Shown here in pieces: positions 27,346-36,998 of a stretch of 64,000 nt of DNA. This stretch comes from NORP294 sp047627915. Lineage in GTDB: Bacteria; Bacteroidota; Bacteroidia; Flavobacteriales_E; Vicingaceae. The notes below the pieces were generated by a model that saw nothing but the letters and a program-made list of their open reading frames with translations, had not been told where the DNA came from and ran no database searches. A program made the position numbers and the translations under genes. The stretch covers positions 112,004 to 176,003 of the forward strand of contig JBLHTZ010000001.1 of the NCBI GenBank assembly GCA_047627915.1, read 5' to 3'. The stretch's first letter is position 1. Every line of letters begins with the position of its first letter.

Positions 27346-28205
27346 CCCTTGGGTTTAAACATGTAAAATCGATACCCTAAAACTAAAGATCGCTCCAAAT
27401 ACCAAATGGTTTGTTCTGCATGCGTGCCGGATTTGTCAACCTTTGGTGTTGTAGCAATATCCCACATGGAAGCAAAACCTCCTTGCAAAGTTGTACGAGC
27501 AAAAAAGCGGCGATAAAATACAAATTCTGGGGCAATAAAAACATGAGCTCCAACTCCAGAAAAATGCGGACGATCATCGTTACTTCTTCCAAAAGTCATA
27601 GAATTGGTCCAGGGCATATCAACACCAAAACCAATTCCTGAAACAAGCTTGATCCCAACCTTTTCTTCAAAAATAGAGTAGAATAAATCGTGTCTTTCAA
27701 TATTTAGATTCAGCACGTTAAACCCGTCAGAGTGTTCCATCCGTAGGTAAGAATTGTCTATTGTTACTTCATCTCCATTTTGTAAAGCTCCGTAACTAGC
27801 AGACACATTATTTTCAACATTACCACTAAACCTAGCAGTCGATCCTGCTTTGGTTCGGTACTTCATGTGGTCCCATCCCGCGGCAATCGCGTACTTGTCA
27901 TTTAGAAAAAATCCAACCCTAAAGTTAAACTGAGGAATGGTAAACAATAAGGGATTGTAATAATTTCGACCAAACTTTTTCTGTGGGAGATCTGTAGCTT
28001 CTACATCTGATAAAGTAAAATTATACCCCGGGCCTTTCCAAGTGATATCACTTGTTGCATAATCAGTTCTATTGTAGCCCCAAAAGAAAAAGAATTTGTG
28101 CTTGTTACTCGTCAAAGAAAAATCCTTTGTTGAAGGACTTTTCTCTTGTGCAACTGCTACATGAACTACTAAGATAGCAGTTATAAATAAAGTTATGAAT
28201 CTCAC
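27342..28205 (-). CDS. Outer-membrane beta-barrel protein of unknown function
   Basis: The protein has 287 residues starting at GTG with a signal peptide (ITLFITAILVVHVAVAQ). The body alternates aromatic and polar residues in strand-length blocks (FNFRVGFFLNDKYAIAAGW, GFNVLNLNIERHDLFYSIF), and the last residues YRFYMF fit a small outer-membrane barrel. No family is recognised beyond general Bacteroidota conserved hypotheticals. It follows purL immediately. Confidence 0.6.
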   Translation of the reverse strand: MRFITLFITAILVVHVAVAQEKSPSTKDFSLTSNKHKFFFFWGYNRTDYATSDITWKGPGYNFTLSDVEATDLPQKKFGRNYYNPLLFTIPQFNFRVGFFLNDKYAIAAGWDHMKYRTKAGSTARFSGNVENNVSASYGALQNGDEVTIDNSYLRMEHSDGFNVLNLNIERHDLFYSIFEEKVGIKLVSGIGFGVDMPWTNSMTFGRSNDDRPHFSGVGAHVFIAPEFVFYRRFFARTTLQGGFASMWDIATTPKVDKSGTHAEQTIWYLERSLVLGYRFYMFKPKG

Positions 28206-30449
28206 TTAGTTATTTGAAGTTAAATAATTTTCTAGTGCACTATCAAATTCTGCCTTTGCAGAGGCAACTGAACCATAGCTCTCACCATCCACATTCATAT
28301 CAGTTCCTTTTACCTTTCCTAAAAGCGTAAATCCATCTTTCCTTGCTGCTTTTTCGAAAACCTCTTGATTAGATGGATTTACAGAGATAACTACTCTACT
28401 TTGAGCCTCGCCAAATAAGTAAGCATCTTTTCTAAAGTCAGCGTCTGTATTAATTTCAAAACCTAAATTGTTAGGCATCGAAGCTTCCATTAAAGTAATA
28501 AACAGTCCTCCATCTGCGCAATCATGGGCAGATTCAACAATACCTGACTTGATCATACCTTTCAAGGTATGTTGCAAGTTGTATTCTGTATCTAGGTCAA
28601 AAAATGGCGCTGGTGAATTTTTCTCTTTATGGAAAGCGTATAAATATTCAGATGAATTGATATCGTTTTTCGCTTCTCCCAATAAGTAGATTAAATCTCC
28701 TTCATTTTGGAATGCCAAAGTGGTTATATTTTCTTTCGATGGAATAATTCCCATCATTCCAATTGTTGGCGTTGGAAAAACGGGGACATCTACCCCATTT
28801 TGAGCACTTTGGTTATAGAAACTTACATTACCACCTGTTACCGGGGTTTTAAACTTTAAACATGCAGCACTCATTCCCTTAATTGCTCCAACAAACTGCC
28901 AGTATACTTCTGGGTTATATGGATTTCCAAAATTCAAGCAGTTTGTAATTGCCGAAGGCTCTCCTCCTGAACAAACAATATTTCTTGCTGACTCAGCTAC
29001 TGCTATAGCGCATCCTTTTTCTGGGTCTGCATGCACATATCGCGAATTACAATCAACCGTGAAAGCAAGTGCCTTATCCGTATCTTTTATACTCACCACA
29101 CCAGCATCTGTTGGCTTATTGGTACTCATATTAATAGTTCCAACCATACTGTCGTATTGTTCCATCACCCATTTTTTAGAGGCAATATTCGGATGGTTCC
29201 ATAAAAATTTTGCTACCTTTTTTAAGTCTTTCGGCTCTTCAATTGAATCAATTGAAAAGTTTTTATTTTCTTGGTAATAAGCAGGCTCTTTGTACTCTCT
29301 TTCGTAAACAGGAGCTCCTCCACCTAAAATTAAAGATTCAGCTGGCACATCGGCCACCTTAATTCCTTTAGCATAATATTCTAATCTTCCTCCTTCTACT
29401 ACTTCTCCAATCTGAACACAGTTCAAATCCCACTTATCAAAAATGGACTGAACCTCAGCTTCTCTTCCTTTTTTAACAACAACCAACATTCGTTCTTGCG
29501 ACTCAGAAAGCAAAATCTCAAAAGGCAACATTCCTTCTTGTCTGCATGGAACTTTATCTAAATCGATTATCATTCCGAAACCTTCTTTACCAGACATTTC
29601 AGAAGTCGAACAAGTAATACCTGCTGCTCCCATGTCCTGCATTCCGATGATTGCATCGATTTCAGCTAACTCTAGTGAAGCTTCTAACAATAATTTTTCT
29701 TGAAAAGGGTCTCCCACTTGAACAGCCGGTAAATCTTCCATTGAATCTTCAGTAATGTCTTTGGAAGCAAATGCTGCTCCGTGTATTCCGTCTTTTCCCG
29801 TAGATGAACCAACAATAAAAACTGGGTTACCAACACCATAACTTGTTGCAGAAATCATAGTTCCGGTCTTCATGATTCCGGCAGACATTGCATTTACTAA
29901 TGGATTCGTATTGTAACATTCATCAAAGAACAATTCTCCTCCAACAACCGGAATACCAAATGAGTTACCATAGTCTCCAATCCCTTTTACCACTCCTTTT
30001 ACCAACCACTTTGTTCGGTCTAAGTCAATGTTTCCAAAACGCAAAGAGTTCAATTGAGCTATCGGTCTAGCTCCCATGGTAAAAATATCTCTATTGATCC
30101 CCCCAACTCCTGTTGCTGCGCCTTGATATGGCTCTAATGCAGAAGGGTGATTGTGAGATTCAATTTTAAAAGCACAGGCTAACCCATCTCCAATATCTAC
30201 TAACCCAGCATTTTCCTCACCTGCTTCTGCCAACATGTGCGGCCCTTCTTTCGGTAACGTTTTTAACCACTTGATTGAATTCTTATAAGAACAATGTTCC
30301 GACCACATTACGGAGTAAATACTTACTTCGGTAAAGTTGGGAGTCCTTCCCAAAATCTCTTTAATATGTTCAAATTCTTCCTTTAGCAATCCTAACTCCA
30401 TTGCTGTTTCTAGACTTGCTTCTGCTAAATGGTTTTCGGTAGTTTCCAT
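28206..30449 (-). CDS. purL: Phosphoribosylformylglycinamidine synthase, PurL subunit
   Basis: PurL carries out the ATP-dependent amidation of FGAR to FGAM in purine synthesis. At 747 residues it is the short bacterial PurL and lacks the fused glutaminase of the long form. Motifs include SVMWSEHCSYKNS, KIESHNHPSALEPYQGAATGVGG, GMQDMGAAGITCSTSEM and NSRYVHADPEKG. The glutaminase partner PurQ is encoded at 60220-60912 in this window; a PurS gene is not seen here. Confidence 0.96.
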   Translation of the reverse strand: METTENHLAEASLETAMELGLLKEEFEHIKEILGRTPNFTEVSIYSVMWSEHCSYKNSIKWLKTLPKEGPHMLAEAGEENAGLVDIGDGLACAFKIESHNHPSALEPYQGAATGVGGINRDIFTMGARPIAQLNSLRFGNIDLDRTKWLVKGVVKGIGDYGNSFGIPVVGGELFFDECYNTNPLVNAMSAGIMKTGTMISATSYGVGNPVFIVGSSTGKDGIHGAAFASKDITEDSMEDLPAVQVGDPFQEKLLLEASLELAEIDAIIGMQDMGAAGITCSTSEMSGKEGFGMIIDLDKVPCRQEGMLPFEILLSESQERMLVVVKKGREAEVQSIFDKWDLNCVQIGEVVEGGRLEYYAKGIKVADVPAESLILGGGAPVYEREYKEPAYYQENKNFSIDSIEEPKDLKKVAKFLWNHPNIASKKWVMEQYDSMVGTINMSTNKPTDAGVVSIKDTDKALAFTVDCNSRYVHADPEKGCAIAVAESARNIVCSGGEPSAITNCLNFGNPYNPEVYWQFVGAIKGMSAACLKFKTPVTGGNVSFYNQSAQNGVDVPVFPTPTIGMMGIIPSKENITTLAFQNEGDLIYLLGEAKNDINSSEYLYAFHKEKNSPAPFFDLDTEYNLQHTLKGMIKSGIVESAHDCADGGLFITLMEASMPNNLGFEINTDADFRKDAYLFGEAQSRVVISVNPSNQEVFEKAARKDGFTLLGKVKGTDMNVDGESYGSVASAKAEFDSALENYLTSNN

Positions 30450-30525
30450 GGTATTTATAGGCCAATTTTATACCCTACAAAAATAACTTTTTTTACACGG
30501 CTTCAAACTGCAAATTCAACTTTTA

Positions 30526-30558
30526 TTGCATGTTGCTTTACAGAATAAACTACCTTTG
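30526..30558 (+). promoter_or_regulatory. Promoter of the membrane protein gene at 30565
   Basis: A -33-like TTG (30526-30528) is 22 bases upstream of TACCTTTG (30551-30558), an exact TAnnTTTG. The predicted start of transcription is at about 30564, next to the ATG at 30565. This rules out the longer reading frame that begins upstream and points to a leaderless or near-leaderless mRNA. Confidence 0.5.
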
Positions 30559-30564
30559 AATTCT

Positions 30565-31830
30565 ATGGTTTTAAGCTACATCTCTTTATTCTTGATGATT
30601 GCTGTATTTATCTTTTGGATAAATAAAAGTCACTTCTATACCATTGGAAATTTACCTAAGAAGTACAGCTATTTAGCGTTAGCGCTAAAAGTATTATCCG
30701 GGGTTGCACTGTGGTTAGCCTATACATATTACTATACCAATAGAATGAATGCCGACATCTATAAGTATTTTGACGATGCAGTTTATTTATTTAAGTCCAC
30801 TAAAAATGATTGGATGCTTCGGCTGAAACTGCTCACTGGTTTTCAAAACGATTTTGAAATTAAAGCCATTTTAGTAGACACTAATTTCTGGGACAGTGGA
30901 TCTGAATTATTTTTTAATGACAATAGAACACTCATCAGAATCCATCTGGCATTGTTGCATTTTTCCGGAGGACTTTACCTTTTTCATGTCGTTTTTTTCT
31001 CCTTCATTTCTTTCATTGGCTCTACTGCTCTTTTTCATTTTTTCAAACGCAATGTAAACATCCCTCATTGGGCATTATTCATTTGCTGCTATTGTATTCC
31101 CTCAGTTTTATTCTGGGCTTCTGCGCCTTTAAAAGAAAGTTTAATCATTTTGGGGCTGGGAGCCTTACTTTACGGAGTTCAAGGAATACAAGACAGAAAA
31201 GATACCACTTCAATTCTATGGTTAACCATTGGATTGCTTGCCCTTCTTAGTTTGAAAATTTACATTTTATTTGCCCTACTTCCGGGACTATGGTTTTGGA
31301 CAACAACTGCAGGTAAATCAAAGCGTTCTATTCAAATAAAATTTATTGGGGTTCACTTCTTGCTTACTGCGTTACTTTTTTCCGACAAAATAATTCACGC
31401 TCTGTCACAAAAGCAACTTCAATTTAAAGCGTTAATTGCAAAAAGTGGAGCGAATAGCGCAATAAATATTGATTCATTCGACTCAACCATTAGCTTAATT
31501 TCTACTTTACCTCAAGCACTTTTTAATGTTCTAATTCGCCCCGTCTATCCAGCAAATTGGAGCCCATTTTCACTATTTGCTGCAGCTGAACATTTATTTT
31601 TTCTAGTACTTATCTTCCTTCCTATTGTGTATAAAAAAACATGGAATGCAACTGAACAAAGGCTAGTTCTATTTTGTATTTCTTTTGTTGTTATTGGAAG
31701 TTGTATCATAGGCTTAACGGTGCCAGTTGTAGGAGGAATAGTTCGCTATAAAGTGCCTTTAATCCCGTTCTATTTAATAGCTATCCTTACTTTCACCAAC
31801 TTTTCTAAAATAGCTCCCAAACTCAGATGA
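30565..31830 (+). CDS. Polytopic membrane protein of unknown function
   Basis: The protein has 421 residues from the ATG at 30565; this start is chosen because a promoter element lies just upstream, within the longer open frame. It has about ten transmembrane segments, a soluble loop around residues 60-115, and Trp/Tyr-rich ends. The general layout recalls GT-C glycosyltransferases or O-antigen polymerase-like proteins, but no diagnostic motif is visible. Its stop overlaps the amidohydrolase start (ATGA), so the pair is cotranscribed. Confidence 0.6.
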   Translation: MVLSYISLFLMIAVFIFWINKSHFYTIGNLPKKYSYLALALKVLSGVALWLAYTYYYTNRMNADIYKYFDDAVYLFKSTKNDWMLRLKLLTGFQNDFEIKAILVDTNFWDSGSELFFNDNRTLIRIHLALLHFSGGLYLFHVVFFSFISFIGSTALFHFFKRNVNIPHWALFICCYCIPSVLFWASAPLKESLIILGLGALLYGVQGIQDRKDTTSILWLTIGLLALLSLKIYILFALLPGLWFWTTTAGKSKRSIQIKFIGVHFLLTALLFSDKIIHALSQKQLQFKALIAKSGANSAINIDSFDSTISLISTLPQALFNVLIRPVYPANWSPFSLFAAAEHLFFLVLIFLPIVYKKTWNATEQRLVLFCISFVVIGSCIIGLTVPVVGGIVRYKVPLIPFYLIAILTFTNFSKIAPKLR

Positions 31831-33464
31831 AAACAATATATTTTACTCTTTTTAGCTTTTTATTACTACTTATGAATTCCTGTTATTACACTGAAACTGC
31901 CGACATACTCATTCACAATGCCAAGATTTATTCTGTAAACGATAATTTTGATGTTTTTGAAGCAATGGCCATTAAAGATGGAAAAATCATTGATATTGGT
32001 CCTAATAATGAATTAAAGAACAGGTACGAATCGAAAGAAATTATTGATGCGCAACTGAAAACAATTTACCCAGGTTTTATTGATGCTCATTGTCACTTTT
32101 TATGGTATGGAAACACGTTTAACGAAGTTGACTTAGTTGGCTCAAAAAGCTGGGAAGAAATTCTAGAAAGAATTGAAGAATTCGCAAAGAATAATAAAAA
32201 CGAATGGATTGTAGGAAGGGGTTGGGATCAGAATGACTGGGTAGTTAAAGAATTTCCGAACAACAGTGAACTAAACAAGAAATTTCCAAATACTCCTGTT
32301 TTTTTAACTCGTATCGATTTTCATGCTGCAATAGTAAATGAAAAAGCACTTGAAATTTCCGGGATTAACAGTAAGACACTGGTTGAAGGTGGTGTTATTC
32401 TTTTAGAGGACGGGAAACCTTCCGGAGTGCTAATTGACAAAGCAATTCCACTTGTTTCTGAAAAGCTGCCTAAAATGAGTACTGAAGCAATGGCTTTTGC
32501 CCTAAAAAAGGCTCAAAAAATGTGTTTTGAGAAAGGGTTAACTTCTGTTGCAGATGCTTATTTAGAAAACGACATGGTGCATGTAATTGATAGTATGCAA
32601 CAAAGGGGTGAGCTTAAAATGAACATTTACGGAATGTTGGTACCCTCTGAAGAAAACCGAAAAGAGTTCTTAAATAATGGGCCTTATGTTACGAAAAAGC
32701 TAAACATTCATGCCTTTAAATTCTTCGCTGATGGCGCCTTGGGCTCTAGGGGGGCAAAACTGATTGAACCCTATCATGACGATGCCCTAAATAGTGGGCT
32801 TTCTACATTAGACACTGCAGGGTTTTTAGCGGACTTGAAGTTAATGTATGAAAAAGGTTTTCAAGTAAATACCCATTGCATAGGCGATGGAGCAAACCGG
32901 CAAGTACTAGATGCTTATGGAGAAGTGTTAAAGGGTACAAATGACAAAAGATGGAGAATTGAACATGCTCAGATTTTAACCCCCTCAGATTTTGAAAAAT
33001 TTAGACAATTTACCATCATCCCTTCTGTCCAGCCAACGCACGCTACTTCTGATATGCCGTGGGCGCAAGATCGGTTAGGAAAGGAAAGAATAAAACATTC
33101 GTATGCTTATAAGAAATTACTTTCTATGAATGGAATTATTGCTTTAGGAACAGACTTTCCAATTGAAGACATTGACCCGTTAAAAACATTTTACGCAGCT
33201 ACAATTAGAAAAGATGCCAATGGGAACCCGGATAGCGGTTTTCAAACGGAAAATGCTTTAACTAGAGAGGAAGCCATTCGTGGAATGACCATATGGGCAG
33301 CCATGGCAAATTTTGAAGATACCTTAAGGGGAAGTTTAGAAAAAGGAAAAGTAGCAGACTTTATAATTTTAGATAAGGACTTAATGAAAATTGAAGAATC
33401 TAAAATTTTAGAGACCAAAGTCCTTACTACATACATTGACGGAAATGTAGTTTTTAAAAGATAA
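31827..33464 (+). CDS. Amidohydrolase family 3 (YtcJ-like), predicted lipoprotein
   Basis: The 545-residue metal-dependent hydrolase has an N-terminal lipobox-like signal (FLLLLMNSCYY, Cys at residue 19), so it probably sits in the envelope. YtcJ-type motifs are DAHCHFLWYG, FKFFADGALGSRGAKL, NTHCIGDGANRQ, WRIEHAQIL and GTDFPIEDIDPLKTFYAAT. It likely hydrolyses an exocyclic amide or imide bond; the substrate is unknown. It is coupled to the upstream polytopic membrane protein. Confidence 0.88.
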   Translation: MKTIYFTLFSFLLLLMNSCYYTETADILIHNAKIYSVNDNFDVFEAMAIKDGKIIDIGPNNELKNRYESKEIIDAQLKTIYPGFIDAHCHFLWYGNTFNEVDLVGSKSWEEILERIEEFAKNNKNEWIVGRGWDQNDWVVKEFPNNSELNKKFPNTPVFLTRIDFHAAIVNEKALEISGINSKTLVEGGVILLEDGKPSGVLIDKAIPLVSEKLPKMSTEAMAFALKKAQKMCFEKGLTSVADAYLENDMVHVIDSMQQRGELKMNIYGMLVPSEENRKEFLNNGPYVTKKLNIHAFKFFADGALGSRGAKLIEPYHDDALNSGLSTLDTAGFLADLKLMYEKGFQVNTHCIGDGANRQVLDAYGEVLKGTNDKRWRIEHAQILTPSDFEKFRQFTIIPSVQPTHATSDMPWAQDRLGKERIKHSYAYKKLLSMNGIIALGTDFPIEDIDPLKTFYAATIRKDANGNPDSGFQTENALTREEAIRGMTIWAAMANFEDTLRGSLEKGKVADFIILDKDLMKIEESKILETKVLTTYIDGNVVFKR

Positions 33465-33473
33465 AATGGCTAC

Positions 33474-33854
33474 TTAAAATTGAACTTCTTGATATTCAAA
33501 TGGTATTTCCAATTCGTGCTCTACTAATTCTCCAACTGATAGTATATCATCATCTCCCTCCTCGTATTTCCATTTTACGATAAATTTTTTGCCACTATCG
33601 TATAGCGGTTTAAACACCAACATTAATTCTACCAATTGCTTCTGTGATGCAGAGTTTAAGTATTCAACTTCACAAATTAAGGTAGTTTTATCAGCGGGGT
33701 TTTGACAATACTCTTTACTCCAATCTATGATAGGCTTGTAAAACTCTATTGCATCTGCAGGGTAGCACTTACCAGACAGGTATAAAGTTCCAGTCTCGTG
33801 ATTGAAATTTATTTCTGGAGTTTGTAAAAACGGTTCTATATTAAGTATTTCCAT
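33474..33854 (-). CDS. SiaC-like regulatory phosphoprotein (DUF1987)
   Basis: The 126-residue protein has the DUF1987/SiaC pattern: TPEINFNHETGTLYLSGKCYPADAIEFYKPIIDW then ICEVEYLNSASQKQLVELM. In Pseudomonas aeruginosa SiaC is phosphorylated on Thr68 by the kinase SiaB and, when unphosphorylated, activates the diguanylate cyclase SiaD. Here the matching position is Ser68 (YLNSAS). The gene overlaps its SiaB-like partner by 14 bases. No diguanylate cyclase is nearby, so the output target must differ or lie elsewhere. Confidence 0.85.
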   Translation of the reverse strand: MEILNIEPFLQTPEINFNHETGTLYLSGKCYPADAIEFYKPIIDWSKEYCQNPADKTTLICEVEYLNSASQKQLVELMLVFKPLYDSGKKFIVKWKYEEGDDDILSVGELVEHELEIPFEYQEVQF

Positions 33855-34383
33855 AATTCATTTTTAATTCAATTCCCAACCAAATCTCTCCTTCTTGTTT
33901 TTCCGAAAAGGAGTATTCAAGGGTTGCATCTTTCAACTTTCTAAGCATGATTAATCCTAAACCACCACCGTTAAATAACATATTTCTATATTCTGCCTCA
34001 AGCTCTGCTTCCGGAATTGCAAATTTATTCTCAAAAATAGTTTGCAGTGATAATTTGTCTTTTAAACTTATCCGATTGGCGGTAGTAATTAAAACATGTT
34101 GACCTCCATCCCTTACTCTAATAAAAACCTGGTGATGGACATCTTCATAACTATTTTCAGCATATGCTGACATATTTTGAACCATTCCTACAAGAGATGA
34201 AAACACAGCTTTTAAACGTTTTGAATCAAGAGTATTGAAATATTGGTAAATAAATGTGTGTCCCATTGTTAGAAATGAGTCAGCAAATATTGTATTTATC
34301 GGGCCCCAATACTCAAGCTGATCCTCATCATAAGGCAGGTTAAAGGTTTCTTTTTTACGCTGTATGTCGCTGTTAACATTCAT
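33841..34383 (-). CDS. SiaB-like protein kinase (DUF6272)
   Basis: The 180-residue HATPase-type protein has conserved SLVGMVQNMSAYAE, RVRDGGQHVLITTANRIS and FNGGGLGLIMLRK (the glycine-rich ATP-lid motif). SiaB is a Ser/Thr kinase of the anti-sigma-factor-like GHKL class that phosphorylates SiaC. The overlap with the SiaC-like gene makes this a kinase-substrate pair. The matching PP2C phosphatase SiaA is absent from this window. Confidence 0.82.
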   Translation of the reverse strand: MNVNSDIQRKKETFNLPYDEDQLEYWGPINTIFADSFLTMGHTFIYQYFNTLDSKRLKAVFSSLVGMVQNMSAYAENSYEDVHHQVFIRVRDGGQHVLITTANRISLKDKLSLQTIFENKFAIPEAELEAEYRNMLFNGGGLGLIMLRKLKDATLEYSFSEKQEGEIWLGIELKMNYGNT

Positions 34384-34580
34384 GAAATCAAATCTAATAC
34401 TTTACCGCTAAAAAGTCCAATTTATTAATTAACATGTATGAGTCAAATCATTTAAATATCCCACCAAACAGTATTAACTGTTTTTTCAGAGACTATTCGT
34501 TATACTTACAATATACGAAATAGCCCTTTTAAAGTTTCATCCGGTCTTAATGTTAAAAAAGGTCGCTTTCCGTTATTTCA

Positions 34581-34588
34581 CAAATATA
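34581..34588 (-). promoter_or_regulatory. -7-like element upstream of the SiaB/SiaC pair
   Basis: TATATTTG on the minus strand matches TAnnTTTG and would give a leader of about 190 bases to the SiaB-like ATG. There is no matching -33 element, so this is weak. The rest of the 216-base gap (34384-34599) shows nothing else recognisable. Confidence 0.3.
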
Positions 34589-34599
34589 ACTTGAAAGCT

Positions 34600-35097
34600 C
34601 TATCTAATTAGTCGACTCAATACTTTTCTATGTTCGGGAAATTTATTTATCAACAATTTGTCTGCCATTTCAAAATCATTAAAATCGAACCCAAAGGAAA
34701 CGGTGCAACCCACTAATGCAAAACTTCTTTCTTCTTTTACCTCGGAAGCAAACCAAGTATTTGCAGGAACTAGATATTGAAGCACCTCTCCTTTGTCTAT
34801 TCGGCTTCCAACATCTTGTGATGAGTAATTCCCTTCCTTATCAATCATATGAATTGTAATTGGATCTCCAGCATAAAAATGCCACAACTCATCCGATTTA
34901 ATTCTGTGAAACGCGGAAAAGTTTTCTCTTTCCAACAAAAAATAAATCCCGGTGCAGAAGTTTCTCTCTCCTTTCCATTTAGGGTCTAACTTCTCTAAGT
35001 TCACACTCAACTTAGATCGATAGGTTTCTTTATAATATCCTCCCTCAGGATGTGGCAATAAACCCAGGTTCTCAATCCAATATTCTTTGCTTTCCAT
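34600..35097 (-). CDS. DUF985 cupin family protein
   Basis: The cupin has about 165 residues from the ATG at 35097 (MESKEYWIENLG), preferred over an upstream in-frame start because family members begin near this point. Motifs are LLPHPEGGYYKETYRS, SAFHRIKSDELWHFYAGDP and VPANTWFASEV. DUF985 proteins have a metal-binding cupin fold; their substrate is not firmly known. It is divergent from the acyl-CoA ligase gene. Confidence 0.86.
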   Translation of the reverse strand: MESKEYWIENLGLLPHPEGGYYKETYRSKLSVNLEKLDPKWKGERNFCTGIYFLLERENFSAFHRIKSDELWHFYAGDPITIHMIDKEGNYSSQDVGSRIDKGEVLQYLVPANTWFASEVKEERSFALVGCTVSFGFDFNDFEMADKLLINKFPEHRKVLSRLIR

Positions 35098-35168
35098 ATT
35101 ACTAATTTCTCTAAACGATACGCAAAAAAACATTTTTAGTTTTATATTTACTGTAAATCTTCAATAAT

Positions 35169-36929
35169 ATGCTAACAAGAATTTTCGATTTACACTACCA
35201 TCAACTAGCCAACTACCCTAAAATTGATGCTCTTACAGATAAAATTAATGGGAATTGGGTCCCAATAAGCACCCAATCCTTGATAGAGCAAGCCGAAGAA
35301 TTGGCTTCCGGTTTAATTGAATTGGGTTTACAACCTGGAGATAAAGTTGGAATAATTGCAAACAATAGATCGGAATGGTTAATTACAGACTTAGGGATTT
35401 TAATAGCAGGTATGATCAACGTTCCTCTTTATCCTACCATTACTAAAGAAGACTACGAATACATATTAAACAATGCAGAAGTAAAGATTTGCTTTGTTTC
35501 TGATGAGGATTTATTCGAAAAAGTCAGCTCAGTAAAGGCAAAAGTGCCAAGTTTAGATCGTTTGTATTCGTATAATAACGTTTCTGCCTGTGACCACTGG
35601 ACCGCTGTAAAGGAGCTGGGAAAAGGTAAGAACATCGAAAAAATAAAAGAAATAAGAAGCTCTGTAAAGGAAGACGACTTAGCGACCCTAATTTACACTT
35701 CAGGAACAACAGGAAGACCCAAAGGAGTTATGTTGACACATAAGAACTTAGTGAGCAATTCCTTAGCCTCAAGAAAAAGATTACCACTTGGTAGTGATTC
35801 AAAATCATTGAGCTTTTTACCGCTTTGTCATGTGTATGAGCGAATGATTAGCTATTTATACTTTTACACTGGAACCTCGATATACTATGCTGAGTCATTA
35901 GATACCATTGGTGATAACTTACGCGAAGTTCAGCCAGACGTATTTACTGCAGTGCCGAGATTACTTGAAAAAGTATACGATAAAATTGTTGCAAAAGGAT
36001 CAGAGTTAACTGGCATTAAAAAAGCATTATTCTTTTGGGCTTTAGGTCTTGGTCAGAAGTATGAATTAAATGGGGCCAATGGGGCATTCTACGAATTCCA
36101 GCTCAAGTTAGCGAACAAGATTATTTTTAACAAGTGGAGAGAAGCACTTGGTGGAAATGCTAAAGCAGTTGCCTCGGGTGCAGCAGCTCTGCAGCCGAGG
36201 TTAGCAAGAGTATTTTTAGCAGCTCAAATTCCGGTTATGGAAGGTTATGGATTAACCGAAACCTCTCCAGTACTTGCCGTAAATGAAGAGGCCAATGATG
36301 GGGTTAGAATTGGCACTTGCGGTAGACCCTTAGACAATGTTCAAATTAAAATTGCCGATGATGGAGAAATCTTAGCAAAAGGCCCTAGCGTGATGCTGGG
36401 CTACTACAAAAATGAACAAGCCACCAAAGAAGTTTTCACAGAAGACGGTTGGTTTAAAACTGGTGATTTAGGAACATTAGTAGAAGGACAATATTTGAAA
36501 ATTACAGGAAGAAAAAAGGAAACTTTTAAAACTTCTGGCGGTAAATATATTGCTCCTCAACTTCTCGAAAATAAAATGAAAGAGTCGAACTTTATTGAGC
36601 AAATTATGGTCATTGGAGAATCTGAGAAACATCCTGCTGCTATTGTTCAACCTTCTTTTGACTTTTTAAAAGAATGGTGTAAAAGAAAAGACATTCCTTA
36701 CACGACAGATGCTGAGATGGTTAAAATGGAACGAATTCATAATAGAATTATGAAAGATGTTGACTTTTACAATGAAAGCTTTGCTCAGTATGAACAGGTG
36801 AAAAAGATAATTCTAGCTCCTTCCGTTTGGGGAATTGATTCTGGTGAAATGACACCGACCATGAAAATAAAACGAAGAGTATTAATGGAGAATTTCAAGG
36901 ATCAAATAGAAAGTTGTTATAGAGGATAA
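35169..36929 (+). CDS. Long-chain acyl-CoA synthetase (AMP-binding)
   Basis: The 586-residue ligase activates long-chain fatty acids to acyl-CoA through an acyl-AMP intermediate. It carries the AMP-binding P-loop IYTSGTTGRPKGVMLTH, the adenine motif GYGLTETSPVLAVN, the FKTGDLG motif and the KKETFKTSGGKYIAP hinge with its catalytic Lys. The length and the C-terminal region are those of the FadD15/bubblegum-like group. A strong bidirectional terminator follows. Confidence 0.93.
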   Translation: MLTRIFDLHYHQLANYPKIDALTDKINGNWVPISTQSLIEQAEELASGLIELGLQPGDKVGIIANNRSEWLITDLGILIAGMINVPLYPTITKEDYEYILNNAEVKICFVSDEDLFEKVSSVKAKVPSLDRLYSYNNVSACDHWTAVKELGKGKNIEKIKEIRSSVKEDDLATLIYTSGTTGRPKGVMLTHKNLVSNSLASRKRLPLGSDSKSLSFLPLCHVYERMISYLYFYTGTSIYYAESLDTIGDNLREVQPDVFTAVPRLLEKVYDKIVAKGSELTGIKKALFFWALGLGQKYELNGANGAFYEFQLKLANKIIFNKWREALGGNAKAVASGAAALQPRLARVFLAAQIPVMEGYGLTETSPVLAVNEEANDGVRIGTCGRPLDNVQIKIADDGEILAKGPSVMLGYYKNEQATKEVFTEDGWFKTGDLGTLVEGQYLKITGRKKETFKTSGGKYIAPQLLENKMKESNFIEQIMVIGESEKHPAAIVQPSFDFLKEWCKRKDIPYTTDAEMVKMERIHNRIMKDVDFYNESFAQYEQVKKIILAPSVWGIDSGEMTPTMKIKRRVLMENFKDQIESCYRG

Positions 36930-36941
36930 AAAATCCGAACT

Positions 36942-36980
36942 AAAAAAAAGTCCTACCAATTGTTTGGTAGGACTTTTTTG
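36942..36980. terminator. Bidirectional intrinsic terminator
   Basis: A perfect 11-bp stem (AGTCCTACCAA 36949-36959 with 36964-36974) and a four-base loop are flanked by an A-run on the left and a T-run on the right. It can terminate both the acyl-CoA ligase and the convergent TonB receptor transcripts. Confidence 0.9.
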
Positions 36981-36998
36981 TGGGATAAAATCTAACTC

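Noticed and set aside
27411..27641. Plus-strand open frame opposite the outer-membrane protein gene
   Set aside because: It lies fully inside a well-supported minus-strand gene, has low-complexity composition and no recognisable domain; the same holds for the other long antisense frames, such as those opposite metH and ftsH.
28206..30449. PurL as a truncated form of the long fused enzyme
   Set aside because: The 747-residue length and complete motifs are those of the short PurL class, and a separate PurQ is present at 60220-60912.
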